This document shows, piece after piece, positions 1 through 12,410 of a DNA stretch of 64,000 bases. Source of the DNA: Galeopsis tetrahit (Eukaryota; Streptophyta; Magnoliopsida; Lamiales; Lamiaceae); NCBI GenBank assembly GCA_963675135.1, contig OY776130.1:24730001-24794000 (forward strand). Direction: 5' to 3'. The notes under the pieces were generated by a model. It did no database searches. It was not told the DNA's origin and saw only the letters and a list, made by a program, of their open reading frames with translations. A program made the translations under genes and the position numbers. Numbering within the stretch: position 1 is the stretch's first letter; every line of letters starts with the position of its first letter.

Positions 1-275
1 TGAATCTGTTTACGGATTAGTCATTTATTGAATGATATGCTGTTAAATACATGTGTAATGCTTAAAAACGTGTTAGATTCATACACATATTATGTCTAGA
101 GAACATGATTACAAGCTTAAAACATTGTTGGATATGGTATTATGATGCTATGAACTTGTTATGTAAATCTATCCACAGTAAATCTGAGACATAAGTGCAA
201 GATATTGTTCCAAGATAGCCTAATCTTATGTTTTAATAGTAATATTGTGCTATTAAACCATACTAATACTGTATA
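1..275. other. Non-coding leader before the envelope-like ORF
   Basis: AT-rich sequence without an ORF. It ends near a plausible splice acceptor (pyrimidine-rich, ATATCTTTAG at about 282-291), and the long ORF downstream has no good ATG at its 5' end. The stretch may be an intron or the spacer between pol and the extra ORF. Splicing is inference. Confidence 0.35.
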
Positions 276-3200
276 TTGGCTATATCTTTAGTTGACTTCA
301 ATGCTCCTGATTTGGACATCAACTGGAATTATTTGAGTGAAGCAACCATGCTCCACTTTGAGCAGACTGTGTGCTTTGACAATCTGTCAAATAAACACAC
401 AAGAAGAATAGTTACTTGGCTGGAGCAAGCTGGATTGAGAAAATGGCTCGAGGCCATCCCCAAGACATGCCTGGAACTTTCAACAACTCAGTTCTTAGGC
501 ACTTTTACTCCAAAAAGCTCTGGATCTGGTTATATTATGACTCATGAACCAGACACATCCAAGAAGACTGCTGGGAAGTTTAAGTTCACTGAAGAAAACT
601 TTGATGAATTCTTTGGTCTGAATGCTACTGGAGAAGATCCTGAAGAGTATATGAGGCACAATGAACAAGAAGTTGCCAACCAATGGATGAACAAGCCAGT
701 ACTACTCAAATCTGGTCTACACAAGAGAGTTCTGAAAGAGGAATATCAACTATTGCTAGATGTGGTGGCAAAGGCTGTGATGTGCACCACAGGGAGCTAT
801 GATCAGATCAGCAGATCCAAGGTGAGATTGATGAAAGCTGTCATTGATGGAGGAAAGAAGCCAATGAACTGGAAAGGTTATTTTCTGAAGAAACTTGCTG
901 AAGAGAAAGGAAAGTTCAAAATTGTGGATGTAAGAAGGGTAGCTGTTAAGAAGACACTAGCTTTCTGTACAAAAGTTGCTGCATTCCTATACAAGTATGG
1001 ACCTGAGGATATTGTTGAAGATGGAGTAAAGTTCAACACCACCAAGATATTGTTCAGACAATTATCTGTGAGAACTCAGAAAAGATTGGGGCTGGAGATC
1101 AAGTCACCAAAAGCCTCAACAAGGAAGCAAGCTAAATCTGCCAAGCAGAAGAGTGAAGAAGCAACACAAATGGTGATCAGTATTCTTGAAAAAGCCAAGA
1201 AGGAAAAGAAAGGAAAGGAGGTTGAGACAGCCTCAAAGTCCAAGAAAAAGAGGGCCATGTCTAGCCCTAGTGAAGAGGAAACTGGAGAGGAGTATGTTGA
1301 TACTTCTGAAGAGGAAATGGATATTGATGAGCAAGCTGAACTGGAAGGATCAGATGATGATGATGATGAAGGTGATGATGATGAAGAAAGAGTATCATCT
1401 GAAAACCTAGACTTGAATGAACCCTCAAGTCATAGCCCAAAAGCTGTTGAAACTACCCCCCATTTGAATGATCCAACCATTCAAAAAGTTGTCTACAAGT
1501 CTGATACCCCCATACCCATTCTTTTTGATGAACTTCAACCCTCATCCAAGTCAGATACAACCCCTGAATACACCTATGAAATGTCATTGAGAGATGAATC
1601 CAAATTTTTCCTAGACCAACTTTATCCCCAACTTACCAAATACCCTGATTTAAGATCAACCTTCTATGATCTTAGATTGATTGTAGATATAAGGAAGAAA
1701 TCCATGTATGATATTGGGAAAGTGATTGAGTCCAAGGGACTGGACTGGTGGGAGAATGAGGAAGCCAGATTAACAGATTTTGCTGAAGTGGAATCCACTT
1801 TTGAATTGACAGATGAAAAGTTGTTTGCCAACTTGGTGAACATTAAGATTCAGAAGAAAGCTATTCAATCCATTATTGCTGGGATTGATCTGAACATTGA
1901 AGACTTAATGGAGGAGGATGATAAGTTATCAAAGCAAGCTGATGGAGATGTTGAAATGTCCAAAAGCACTGAGGACAAGACTGAAGAAGAGTCCAAGATT
2001 GTTGAGGACAAAGATGATGGAGAAATTGCTGCCATGGAGGCAGACATCACTGAAGGAGGAAATGAAAGCCAGAAGCCTGCTGAGAAAGATTTCTTTGATG
2101 GAGTTGAGACTGCCATTGAAGAATTGAAGATTGGAGAAATCAGTGAAGGAGGAAAGATTGATGAAATTGACCAAGGTCAATTGATTAAAAATGTTGAAAT
2201 ACAGCCAGCTGTTGAAGCCACTGCATCCATGGAGATTGTCATTTTTGAACCTCCAACTGAGAAGACTGCTGAAAATCCTAACATTCATGATGCTGAGTTG
2301 AATGAGCCAACTCCTGCTGAAGTCACTGAAGCTGAGGCCAAGAAAGATGAAGTGGAGGCCAATATTGCTCAACAAGAAGCTGTGAAGACTGAAGAACCAG
2401 CTGCTATGAAGAAGCCCTTGGAAAATGAGGCAATAGCTGCAGCACCATCAACTTCGATGGAGTTCCCAATTCACTTAGATGCTTCTCCTTTGACTGAAGT
2501 CTGCATCATTGATAAGGAGGATGGAAGAATGAAGGCAGTGATGGAGGAGTTCAATTCTGAGATTGAACAAATCAATGAAGTTGAGAGGAAGAAGCTGGAG
2601 AATGTTGTAGGTTTATGCCTAAACATGGGAAAGTATGTGAAAGATAGTTTGGATGAAACTATCATTCCAACAAATGAAGCCCAGCACAAGTCTTTGATCA
2701 ATTTGAACACAAAGGCAAGAAGGATGACAAGGAGGATGGAGAACCTGGAGGAAACTATTGATAATAATGCTATGGACTTAAGCATCAAGGTTGAGAGTTT
2801 GGAAGAGAAGATGAACTCCACAACCATAAAACTGGAAGCTGTTGAAAAAGGTTTTGAGACCTTTGATAAGAAAATTGACAGTGTTGGAAAGGATGTGAAG
2901 GACTCTACCCTCAAGATTGGAGAGTCATGAAAGATTATGTCAGATGCAGTTACCACATATTTTCACACTGAGAAGGAGCTGATCAAGAAGGACAGAGAGG
3001 AAATTCTAAAGCTAAAGGATGATGTTGCCAAAGAGAAGGAAGAGATTTCCCAGATGCTGTCAAAGGACATTGAAAAGCTGACTCAGTCCATGCAGAGTCA
3101 AAGAGATCAACTGATCAAAGAAACCATCAAGAGTTCACTGAATGCTGCTTCTGATTTATTCAAAGACAACTTGGAAGGCATAATCAAGATGATGAGGAAC

Positions 3201-3443
3201 CAAGTTGATCAAGCTGTGAAGAAGCAAGTGGAAGAGTCTGTAAGTTCCACCATTTCTGCATTTCTATTGAATCATGTTGACCCCATTTCTGTCCAGATGA
3301 AAAGAATGGACAACTACCAACAAGAGCTCTCACTTACTATGGCTAAGATTGATGCCAACCCTGCTGACCCCACCAACCTTGAGGCATGTGATGATGCCAA
3401 AAAGGGGGAAAGTGAAAAGAAGGGGGACGATCTATTGAGGAAG
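276..3443 (+). pseudogene. Envelope-like / post-pol ORF of Sirevirus-like element, 5' part
   Basis: Open for 1056 codons except for a single TGA at 2928-2930; the same frame continues at 2931 up to the CACTA insertion at 3444. The first open codon is not ATG, so the true start may lie after an acceptor near 291. The N-terminal ~270 residues look globular and resemble the plant-transposon domain in Sirevirus extra ORFs (conserved-looking stretches around residues 140-230). Next comes a Lys-rich basic stretch (~275-335), a strongly acidic Asp/Glu run (~330-375), then a long acidic low-complexity part. From ~765 on, and throughout 2937-3420, heptad patterning suggests coiled coil. No membrane segment stands out. 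The gene is broken by the TGA and by the transposon. The role of this protein in such elements is unknown; the envelope name is historical. Confidence 0.65.
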
Positions 3444-4330
3444 CACTACAGGAAATTTGAGAAATCGCGACGACAAAATTCGTCACAAAAACATCATTTT
3501 TCGTCACAAATTGTGTTTGGTGACAAATTTTTTTCGTCACAAAGAATGTCACTAAATGTGTGTCACCATAGGTAAATGTGACGTTATTTGAATTCGTCAC
3601 CAAAAGTTATTATTTGGTGACGATAAAGGTCACTGTCACTATATCTTCTCATCTATAGTGACATATAAATCATCACATTTGGCATCAACATTTCGTCACT
3701 TAATATAATATTTCGTCACTAAAATTTCAATTTTATACGACGATTTGAGTTATTGTCACTAAAAAATTGTTTTTTTGTGACGATTATCCATATATTACTA
3801 ATCTTGCCAAAATTTTGTGACGTCGTTTTTGTCACAATTATATTAACAAGTTCGTCATATTTTATATAAGTCGTCACAAAAGAGTTGTTGTATTGTGACG
3901 AAATGTTAATCGTTAGTATATGTGTATATATACAATGACAACAAAATACGTCACCAAAACGTAAGATTTAGTGACAATATATTACCGTCACCAAATGATG
4001 TGAAAACGGTGACAAACTATTTATGTCACAATAATATACTATTTAATGACGAAAAAAATATTTGTCACTAAAAGCTTAAATACAATGACAAATAATTTTG
4101 GTCATATTTTAAATTTTTCGTCACTATAAATTATAGAGTGACCATTTTTTTATCATATTATATATATATATATATATATATATAATAATAACAAACTAAA
4201 AATAAAATTTTAATGACATTACGCTTATTGTCATTAAAAGATGTGTAAATGGTGATGAAACGGTTTTGTAATAATAAATATTGTTCACTAACAAAGATGA
4301 TAATCATTACAAAAAAAACTATAGATGGCA
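3444..4330. repeat. Left subterminal repeat region of the CACTA element
   Basis: Short motifs of the form TCGTCAC, GTGACGA and TTGTCAC recur every 20-40 bases in both orientations from 3470 to about 4270. This is the arrangement used by TNPA-type proteins to pair CACTA ends. An (AT)n run sits at 4159-4184. Confidence 0.85.
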
Positions 4331-5812
4331 ACAGAAAAAAGGAAAATAGCTTAAGGTAAAACTATACAAAACAGTATAACACTGTTCTAATCTATATTAT
4401 GTTAAATCTCTTTGCACATGCCTGAGTAACTTCATAAAAACACATCAACTTTTATGAGGCTTCTGATGCTCCAAATCCTACAACAGGAATGTTCCAAAAA
4501 CTGGTTCATGTCATCATTGTTGTTGTACTCCAGTAAAAAGCACCCTACTTCAACCTAATTATAGATTGAAATATAAGAGCGTGCGTGAGTTAATCCATTA
4601 ACCTGAAACAAGCAAATTAAGTTAAAAATGAACAAGAGATTAAGCAAAGCATATAAATACTTGTTATTTTTACGTACTTCACATTGAGTATGTCTAAAAG
4701 CTGTTTTAGTCTTCCAACCATCAGGCGGCCATTTACTTTGTTTAGAAGTCCACTTTTTTTTTTAGGGTATGTTTAGAAGTCCACTTGATCTAGCAATAAC
4801 GGTGCATTTTTTTCTCTAATTTTGTGCACATCAAGGAGCCATATCATAATAACCCTAGAAAGAAGCAACCACATTAAGAGAAAAACGATGTCTGTTAATG
4901 GTTCTTTCACAAGAATTCACACATTATACAATACATATTTCACAAGTTTAGTAGAGTGGATAGATAGAAAAAAGAAATTATAAACTATTTAAAAAGGATT
5001 TAATATTCAGAAACTTAAAAACCAGAATATCTTTTCACCACTTAGTTATTCTCACTCCGTCACCCTTCTACATAAACCAGCCTTCATTTCTCTATACTAT
5101 TACTAGATTTCATATTCTGAACTCCACTAATTAAATACCATCATCTTCCCAAAACTCTTTGTTTCTTTTATTTGCTCTTAAAACCAACACTGTAAACATA
5201 TAAATCTAATGTTTAAAAATTAATGAGTTGTCCACTGGCAATTACAATGGGAAGCAAGGCTAAAAGGCGGAGCGAATCCAGAAAGATTGCCTCAGTTCGG
5301 ATTAATAGCTTTTGGAGACTCAATAAATCTTACAGATTAGTTGTCATTCAGCTATTGAAAATGTACCATACAAAGCCTTGCTGCTAAAATGAACAGAAAT
5401 TATGGGCATAGCTAATTTCTTTATAAGTACATTCGAATGAGATTGTAACTTGAATTAGCGAGAATAGGCAGAGACTAATGGTCAGCAACAAAATCAATGA
5501 ATCAAGAGACAACAATTTCATTTACAATAAACTTCTATCTGATAAGAGTCTGTTCCTATTAGCCCTATTCGAGTGCTTACTTAATAAACGTATTCGGGCA
5601 CATTAAATTATGTAATTCTAAATAAGTATAAGATGTTAAAATATGAAAATGATTAATCTAAACGACATACCACGCAGTCATCTGTCACACAAAATGTGAA
5701 AATGTATATTAATATAAATAAAGTATGAGATGAATAAAGAATAAGTCCATTTAGAAAATCAGAGAAACAAAAATTAGTTGCATAATTTCCTATTAAACAT
5801 CTCTTGTTACCT

Positions 5813-6035
5813 TCAAGATGCGATCTGAGAAGAGACGCCGCCTTCACGCCACAAATCTGGAAGACGTCGAAGTCCTTCACGCTTTCAGGGCGGTGGGAGA
5901 CTCGAACTGCCACTGTTTCGCGTCGAAGTCCTCCACTCCTTTACGCCACCATCCTAACGATACCGTCTGGAAGATGCCGCCTCGGACTAGGGATGGAGAC
6001 GGAGGCGGGCGGGCAGCGACTACTAGCTAGGGTTT
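5813..6035 (-). other. GC-rich exon-like island with a splice donor inside CACTA
   Basis: A 220-bp GC-rich block in an AT-rich element. Read on the minus strand it runs from an AAACCCTAGC-like start into a coding-like stretch (open over 5653-5913), with a good donor AAG|GTAACA at its end near 5813. It contains related short internal repeats around the phrase GAAGGACTTCGACG. It could be the 5' exon of an element gene or a captured host first exon. I recognise no family. Confidence 0.4.
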
Positions 6036-6293
6036 CTTTTTTTTCAATTTCGGAGAGGGAGGGGGAAATTGTCGAAAATTGAAAATTAAGATTTGAGAGA
6101 AGCACAGGCACATTCAAATTTTACTCCTATAAAAAACACTATTCAATTTTTTTAAAATCTTAGGTAGTAATAATAGGCGGGAATAATGAATTTACTAATC
6201 TTCTTTAAATTTAATTGTGCGAAAACAACTTTCTTCCATCTCCATTTTTTTTTTCATAAAGAATATGCATTTTTTTAAAATTATTTTCGCCTA

Positions 6294-6524
6294 ATAATTT
6301 TATTGAACTTTGTTTACTTATTTTGGATTCTATGCCTTTACTTCCATTAGTCATGTTAATCGAAGAGTTAATTTGGTAGCTCACCGTCTTGTCAGAGCGG
6401 CTAGATCGTTACATAGTCCTTCCAGTTAAGTCGAACCTCCAAGTATTGTGGATGGTCTTTCGAATGATGTCTGTTCTTGCCAATAAATGAAACATCTTTG
6501 GTTTCAAGAAAAAATAAAAAAAAA
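6294..6524 (+). mobile_element. LINE 3'-end remnant nested in the CACTA element
   Basis: At about 6355-6485 the + strand reads like the end of a plant LINE RNase H domain (a VAHRLVRAARS-type motif near 6375-6410, with a stop in the reading), followed by a short tail and an A-rich run at 6508-6524. Near-identical flanks TATTTTCGC(C/T)TA occur at 6282-6293 and 6525-6536 and fit a target-site duplication with one mismatch. It is a strongly 5'-truncated, old copy. Confidence 0.6.
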
Positions 6525-6908
6525 TATTTTCGCTTAGGAATAATACACTGAATTATTAAATACTCCGTATCATAATGAGTTATAAAGGTATATTATTAAA
6601 GCAATTATCGATTAAAGGTAAATAAAAATGTGTGTGAACTTGAATTTTCATGAACTTTTTTTTTAAGTATCACTGTATTGTATATATAAACATACGCATG
6701 GTCAATATTGTGCATATGAAATATCAATAAGCACACAGATTATCATTATTTAAAAATATCAAAAAAAAATTAAGCCAATACACTTCAAATGCACAATGAT
6801 GACACTAAAACAAAGAGTTAACGTAAACCTGTGATGTCACATGAGACCCACTCTTCAAGATATATAGTGTGACATGTTTTCTACATGAGTCAACCTCATA
6901 AATTTATA

Positions 6909-6951
6909 CTCCCTCCGTCTCATTTAGATAGGCTTGTTGGGACGGAGGGAG
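6909..6951. mobile_element. Minimal Stowaway-type MITE (43 bp)
   Basis: CTCCCTCCGTC and its complement GACGGAGGGAG enclose only about 20 bases, flanked by TA at 6907-6908 and 6952-6953. It is little more than the two terminal repeats of a Tc1/mariner-type Stowaway. Confidence 0.75.
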
Positions 6952-7839
6952 TAAATCATAATATATTAAATAAATTTATTAATTATAATATATTAAATTA
7001 GACGAGTTATGTATTAATTAGGCAGTATTACAATAAGGGAAAATTATGTAATAGTGTATGAAACAAGTATGTGATACAATAAATATGTAGTAAGATATAT
7101 TTATTTTCATAGTAACACAAATTTAGTAGCGAAATTTTATTTTTATTTGTGTGCAATTTTTTTAGTGAGATTCATTTGTCCTAGTCCGATCCAATTAGCA
7201 TCCACAATTTTTTTTTTCAGTTTTCTTTAATATATCAATATTACACATGAAATATCTCTTAATTAATCCATTAAAATCTTAATATAAGAAGGAAGTCAGG
7301 AAGGATACCCGGTTAGAATCCCCACGACCTTGGAAGAAACTTTAACCTTTCAAATTTTCTTCCAGGCCTATTTATATTGCATGTTATATACCACCATTAA
7401 CAATGTCGAATGCAAGGTCATACACCCTTTTTACTAAATATTTACCGTCATGTGGTGCCAGATCCTTTGTATTCAAAACCAGTCGGACTGGCGTGGTTTG
7501 TACATGATTCACATTAGATTATGGAAAGGCATATGTAATTAACTCCACCTCTCATTCTCGTGCACATGGTACAAATATGTTTCCTAGAGTTTTGATATGA
7601 AAACGCAATCTCTATATTTAACTGAAACATGTAACTTCAATAACCAGAATATAATTAATTTAAATCAATCACAAATAAATAAAACATAATATTAAATTTA
7701 ACATAAATATGTCAACTGCACAAATTTAAAATCGTGCACCAGATTCACATGAGTTAAAAAAAAAAAAAAAAAAAACGTACTTCTTTTAAGGAAAATTGGT
7801 AAACACCATCATTTAGTAAAATTATTTGCTAACATTTTA

Positions 7840-8345
7840 TTTATTTTTTAATATTAAAAAAAATTTGAACAAGAATTTATATGAAATATTTCATCCATAA
7901 AATATAAAAAAATTAAGTTAAATTTAAGACAAAAAATTATGGATCAAACCGGATCAACGCGAGTCAATTCAGATCAAACTTAACTAAAATATATTTTTTC
8001 ACTTTCAAATATTATTTTACTATATGACCAAAACTATATTACTATATGAGCATAATATTGTCATTACAAGCTAAAAGTGTATTACTACAATTCTAAAAAT
8101 ATTTTGAACACTTAAATTTTAAGACGAATTTTTCAGAACTTTATTAACATGTATTAGTACACTTTTGGTCATGGAGCGATAATATTTTGACCTTATAGTA
8201 ACAATATATTGGTAATATAGTAAGCCGCATGTTTGTGATCCACAAATTTTTTGATCAACTCGAATCCAAACTTATGACTCGCGAATTTTTAAAACTTACC
8301 TTAATTAAAGATTTTTTTTATATGAAATATTTAACATAAGTATTA
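7840..8345. repeat. Dispersed repeat, copy 1
   Basis: This AT-rich stretch has phrases such as GATCAACGCGAGTCAATTC and repeated TTACTATATG and GTCATGGAG words. It matches, in opposite orientation, 60540-60962. It is probably a MITE family; termini were not resolved. Confidence 0.5.
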
Positions 8346-10048
8346 CTCCTATTTTTTTTTTAAGGGAATATCAAATTTCAATTATAAAATTAAATGTAAT
8401 AATTTATAGCGGGAAACGCACCAAAAAGAGTAAAATTCCTGCTAATATTTTTCACCACTTCTCCACCGCGGCAATTTTTTACTTTCCCTCTCCCTTTTTT
8501 TTGGTCTTCCATTCTGCTTATGCACTCCCACCAATTTCTCCTTAATTCAATCTTTTTTATTTGCAGGGTTTGTACAACTCCTCGTTCACTCTCTATCAGC
8601 GTTGATTACTCATTGAAGAATGTATATACATAGAATTGAAGTTGTTTCTTATGGGGCTTCTTTCTTTACAATTAATATCCTTACAAAATCAACTTTAGCG
8701 AATTGAAATTTTAATGGAATGCTACTCATACTTTGATGTAAGAGCGATCACCGTCCAAATTAGAGAAACTCATCAATCATTCTGATTCGTGTGTTTTTTA
8801 GTAAGTAAACTATATATTTTAATAATTTATCAAAGCCTTTGATAATGTGTATTTTGGTCAACGTAGATGTGTGGTACTTTATCACTGTTAATGATGATTT
8901 GATTTTGGATGATGCCAAAACATGTAGATAACATGCTTGGTGAAATGCCCCAATGGAAGGGCGCGTGCACATGGCTAGGGCCTAGGAGTTGGGCTACTCG
9001 GTTGTACATGAGCGGCGCTTGGGGAGATGCATTAGAGTTTTAAGTTTTTATAGAAGAAAAATGTGAGGAAATTGATAGTTTTGTTGTACAGAAGAAAAAT
9101 GTGAGGAAATTTAGACTTTAAGGCTTTCTTTCTCATTCTCATATTAAGCTCCAAAAACAAGGGTCCAGGTATATAGTGATGGAAATCTTTTTGAAGACTC
9201 TAGACATGAAATTTCTTTGTTTATCAATCTGGGCATAAAGTTTTGTGGTTTATGACTGTGTTTTCTGTCTAAAGTTTGTTGTCAAGTACAAGTAATAATT
9301 AGATGAGGCGTACTTATAAAATTCATATGAAACCTCTTTATCTCAATATCCATGATGGCTTTTATACATCCAATGTTAAATGAAATAGGTGTATGATAGA
9401 AATTGGTGGTGGTGTGACACGCCTCTACTTGATAATCAATCAAATTGAGGTCAATTTCCCTGAACTTCGTTCAACTTTTATTGTCTATTCATATAGAGCT
9501 GCTTTTTTCTTTCTTTAGCTAATGGTTGCTGCTTGTTTGATGGTAATTCTTGGAGAAATATTCGAATAAAAACATTCATTGTGTTCCACAGGTTCAGTAT
9601 TTTGATCCTTTTGTTGTTTGCCTCTGCAATTTATCTCAAGCACTTACCTATCGTTAATCTTTGTTTACTTAGTTTTTGAATACCATACATGTTCTTTTAT
9701 AGAGCAGCCTTCCCCTATTCAATGTTAGCAACTCTGCTGAAGGTCAAGATAATGGGGATGAAATGTATGTTTTTCCTTTTCTTCTGAGAAAAATTATGAA
9801 TCTGTTGACATGTCTCAGTTTCCAATTAATTTTCTGAATCTTCTTGAGATGAATTCAGTGAATTCTGAAGTAACAGAAAGATATATTTTATCTTCACTTG
9901 TCATGGTAAAACTGGTACTGTTATTTTAATTGCCCAATTGAAAATATTTGCAGTATTTACTATGATTGGACCTATGCAACTTTAGTAGTAGTAGTAGTCT
10001 GAAGTATAAATACATGATTCCATCATTTGAACCTCCAGAGAAAGTAGA

Positions 10049-10175
10049 GCTAGTTTGCCGTGCACCTCTAATGATTTTTCTGACTCATAATCGACGTAGA
10101 AGTCATCGTAAATGGTTTGCCTTGCACCTCTAATGAAATTCTGACTCATAATCGACATAGAAATCATCGTAAATA
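10049..10175. repeat. Tandem duplication of about 64 bp
   Basis: Two adjacent copies (about 10049-10112 and 10113-10175) share TTTGCC.TGCACCTCTAATGA and GACTCATAATCGAC blocks with a few differences. Confidence 0.75.
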
Positions 10176-12262
10176 GTTAACATGGGTCAAGGAACTACTT
10201 GGGTTGATGCCTGCTCAGCTTTTATCACGAGTTATACTAGTGTTTTTTCCCTTAAGTGATGTTTTCTTGTTCTATGCGGTTGCCCATTAAGCTGTTGGGT
10301 ATTTCTCGCCATTGTTTATTGAAAAAATTCCTTCCTATTACTTTTGATTCCACATTTGTTCACAACTAACCAATTAGTTTTCCCAATCAGTGATTAATAT
10401 GTAAATCTGCATGTAGACATTCATAAACATGTCCTGGGTGGATTTGGATAATTTGCCCTAGACGGCCTGTTTTTCAGCCATTCATTCATCAATTTTTAAG
10501 TAGCCTGATCCTTGTTAGTGAACACTATGGAGAGTTTGACTAATTAATTTTCTTGGTAATGTGTTGTTGATAACTTCATAGTTAAAATTTAAAAAGTCAT
10601 CTGAGGAAATAGCCATTCGATGCTACTTCCAGCTAATCTGTGTTGGACTGCATTCATTAGCTTCCGCATGAAGATTGAGTATTTTGAGAACCATAACGTT
10701 GCTCCCCAATTACACAACTTGAGGTTGCAACGTAATTCTTTCTACTTTCTTTGACTAAATCATCAATTAAAGAACCCCGTGTGGCCCACTTTCAAAGAGC
10801 CTTCACAAATATGTCACAACCCAATAAAAAGAATACCAAGAGAATGCTATCATTTGTTTTGCCTCCAAAGGCTTGATTGCCTCCATAACACTGTTGTGCT
10901 CGTTTTTACCTCTTATGCATCCGAGACATTTATATATGTGTCTCACCTGATGGGATGCTTTGCATGTTCTTGCTTGTAAGGGTATGTACATATCAAATTT
11001 GTGCATATTATGTTGATTTATCTTTTTACATATCACATGTGTAGGAATTCCTTGAATCTTGCTGTAGTCATCCTCCCACTTGTGAATAGTGGGAAATTGA
11101 GTGAACTATCATCACATGTTAACTTTTACACCTTATCAAGTATCTTCTTTTCAGTAAAATTTCAGAGAACTCATTTATTAAGTTTATTTAGACTCAGATG
11201 AACTTTCTTTTTCCCTACAGGGCAAAGATTTTATACTGATGTGGGGTTCAGATAACCTTGCTCATCTCATGGACCTTAGTATCCTTTATGAATCACAATA
11301 GTTCTCATTCACTGAATATTATTTTCCTCGCCAAATTCTTATGACATTTTCAGGTGATGCCTAAATTCTCTGAAATAGAAGAGAGTAAACATTCTCAAAA
11401 TGAAGAAGACGTTTCAATTGGTTATGTTTTACATGTGGTTTGTTTTGTGGGATTTTCTCATTTTCAGCATTTTATTTGAGAATTATTCTTTTATAGGAAA
11501 AGTGAAGTGGAAATGTGTATTTTCATTAGAAATTGACTGGATGAACATGATTTTTGCTTTTGGAATAGTAAATTCTTAAAATTCATCATTGCGAATAGAA
11601 ACAGACAAGCCAATCTTTCAGTACATTGCACATAAAATACAAAATAAACCAAGCATAATTAGATTCATCTTTAGACACTTTTTAATGAAATAAAAATATT
11701 GATAAGCTGATTCCTAACAATATGTCCACCTGCAGTGAGGTGACTGTATCAGTTTCTGCAATATGGTGATTAGAGCTGGGATCAAACCACGGGTTTCATA
11801 AAGCAGCCATTGAGGATCAAAGGTTAATTGGATTTGAATTACTTATTTGATTTCATATCAAATTTTTCTTCCGGAGTTCTCAGTTCATGTTACTGCTGCA
11901 AAAGAGAATCTCACCATTTCAAATGTAACAATTGTGTTGATTCTTGAAGGCCCATCTGGACATGGATGGCTTGCAACATTTGTTACTGCTATATTTCTTG
12001 AGAGTTTATTCTTTGCACTTGCCATATTGCGTATTCTATGCATATTTTGTATATTTTATGTATTATATGTTACAAAATTGATGTAATTGATATTCCTAGA
12101 TCCTCTCGTACACCTTAAACGAGGGCACTGTGACCCGAAATACAGACAGAGAAAACCCCACTGACCAATCCATTGAATTAGGACTAACCTTAAGCATTTA
12201 TGCAATACCTTTTTCTTAACCTGTACTTGGTGTCTCATTATTGTTTCTTTTTTGTTTCTTAG

Positions 12263-12365
12263 GTCAATGAGTTCAAAGAGCGCTTCAAGTCCATTCCAAG
12301 TATTGTTGGACTTGACAACATAGGTGACTGGTAATGTTTCATTCGTGACTGACATAACTCTTAAG
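12263..12365 (+). pseudogene. Captured exon resembling UDP-glucose pyrophosphorylase
   Basis: An exon-like block with acceptor TTTCTTAG at its left and donor CTTAAG|GTAAC at its right. It reads VNEFKERFKSIPSIVGLDN, then, after a one-base shift, VTGNVSFVTDITLK. This matches the late exon of plant UGPase (the RFKSIPSIVELD...VTGDVWFG...LKG region before the C-terminal beta-helix). UGPase makes UDP-glucose from UTP and glucose-1-phosphate. Only this exon was recognised, the frame is shifted, and it sits just inside the right subterminal repeats of the CACTA element, so it is a gene fragment picked up by the transposon. Family call is from memory; a BLASTX search would confirm it. Confidence 0.7.
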
Positions 12366-12410
12366 GTAACTTAGATTCTGTTTAAGCAAAACTTCATGTC
12401 ATTATGATTG

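Larger units (their letters stand above)
4331..12262. other. Interior of the CACTA element, mostly non-coding
   Basis: About 8 kb without a convincing long ORF. Recognisable pieces are listed separately: GC-rich island 5813-6035, LINE remnant 6294-6524, mini-Stowaway 6909-6951, dispersed repeat 7840-8345 and a tandem duplication 10049-10175. A poly(A) run lies near 7757-7774. Several islands of less biased composition (about 8560-9050, 9690-9770, 10780-10980 and 11840-12090) could be captured exons, since pyrimidine tracts and AG/GT dinucleotides flank some of them, but I could not assign them to a family. Confidence 0.5.

Noticed and set aside
2928..2936. Programmed stop-codon readthrough at the TGA
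   Set aside because: No recognised readthrough context was evident and the element is clearly decaying; simple nonsense mutation is the more economical reading.
1929..2956. Minus-strand open frames opposite the envelope-like ORF
   Set aside because: They are Ser/Phe/Leu-rich shadows produced by the biased codons of the plus-strand gene; no domain, promoter or splice signal supports them.
10803..11036. Opposed short frames near 10780-11036 in the CACTA
   Set aside because: Both strands open by chance over 200-230 bases, with no motif.
11847..12086. A 79-codon frame in the CACTA interior
   Set aside because: The first half could be a captured exon, but the second half turns into hydrophobic AT-rich translation and no family was recognised; not listed as a gene.
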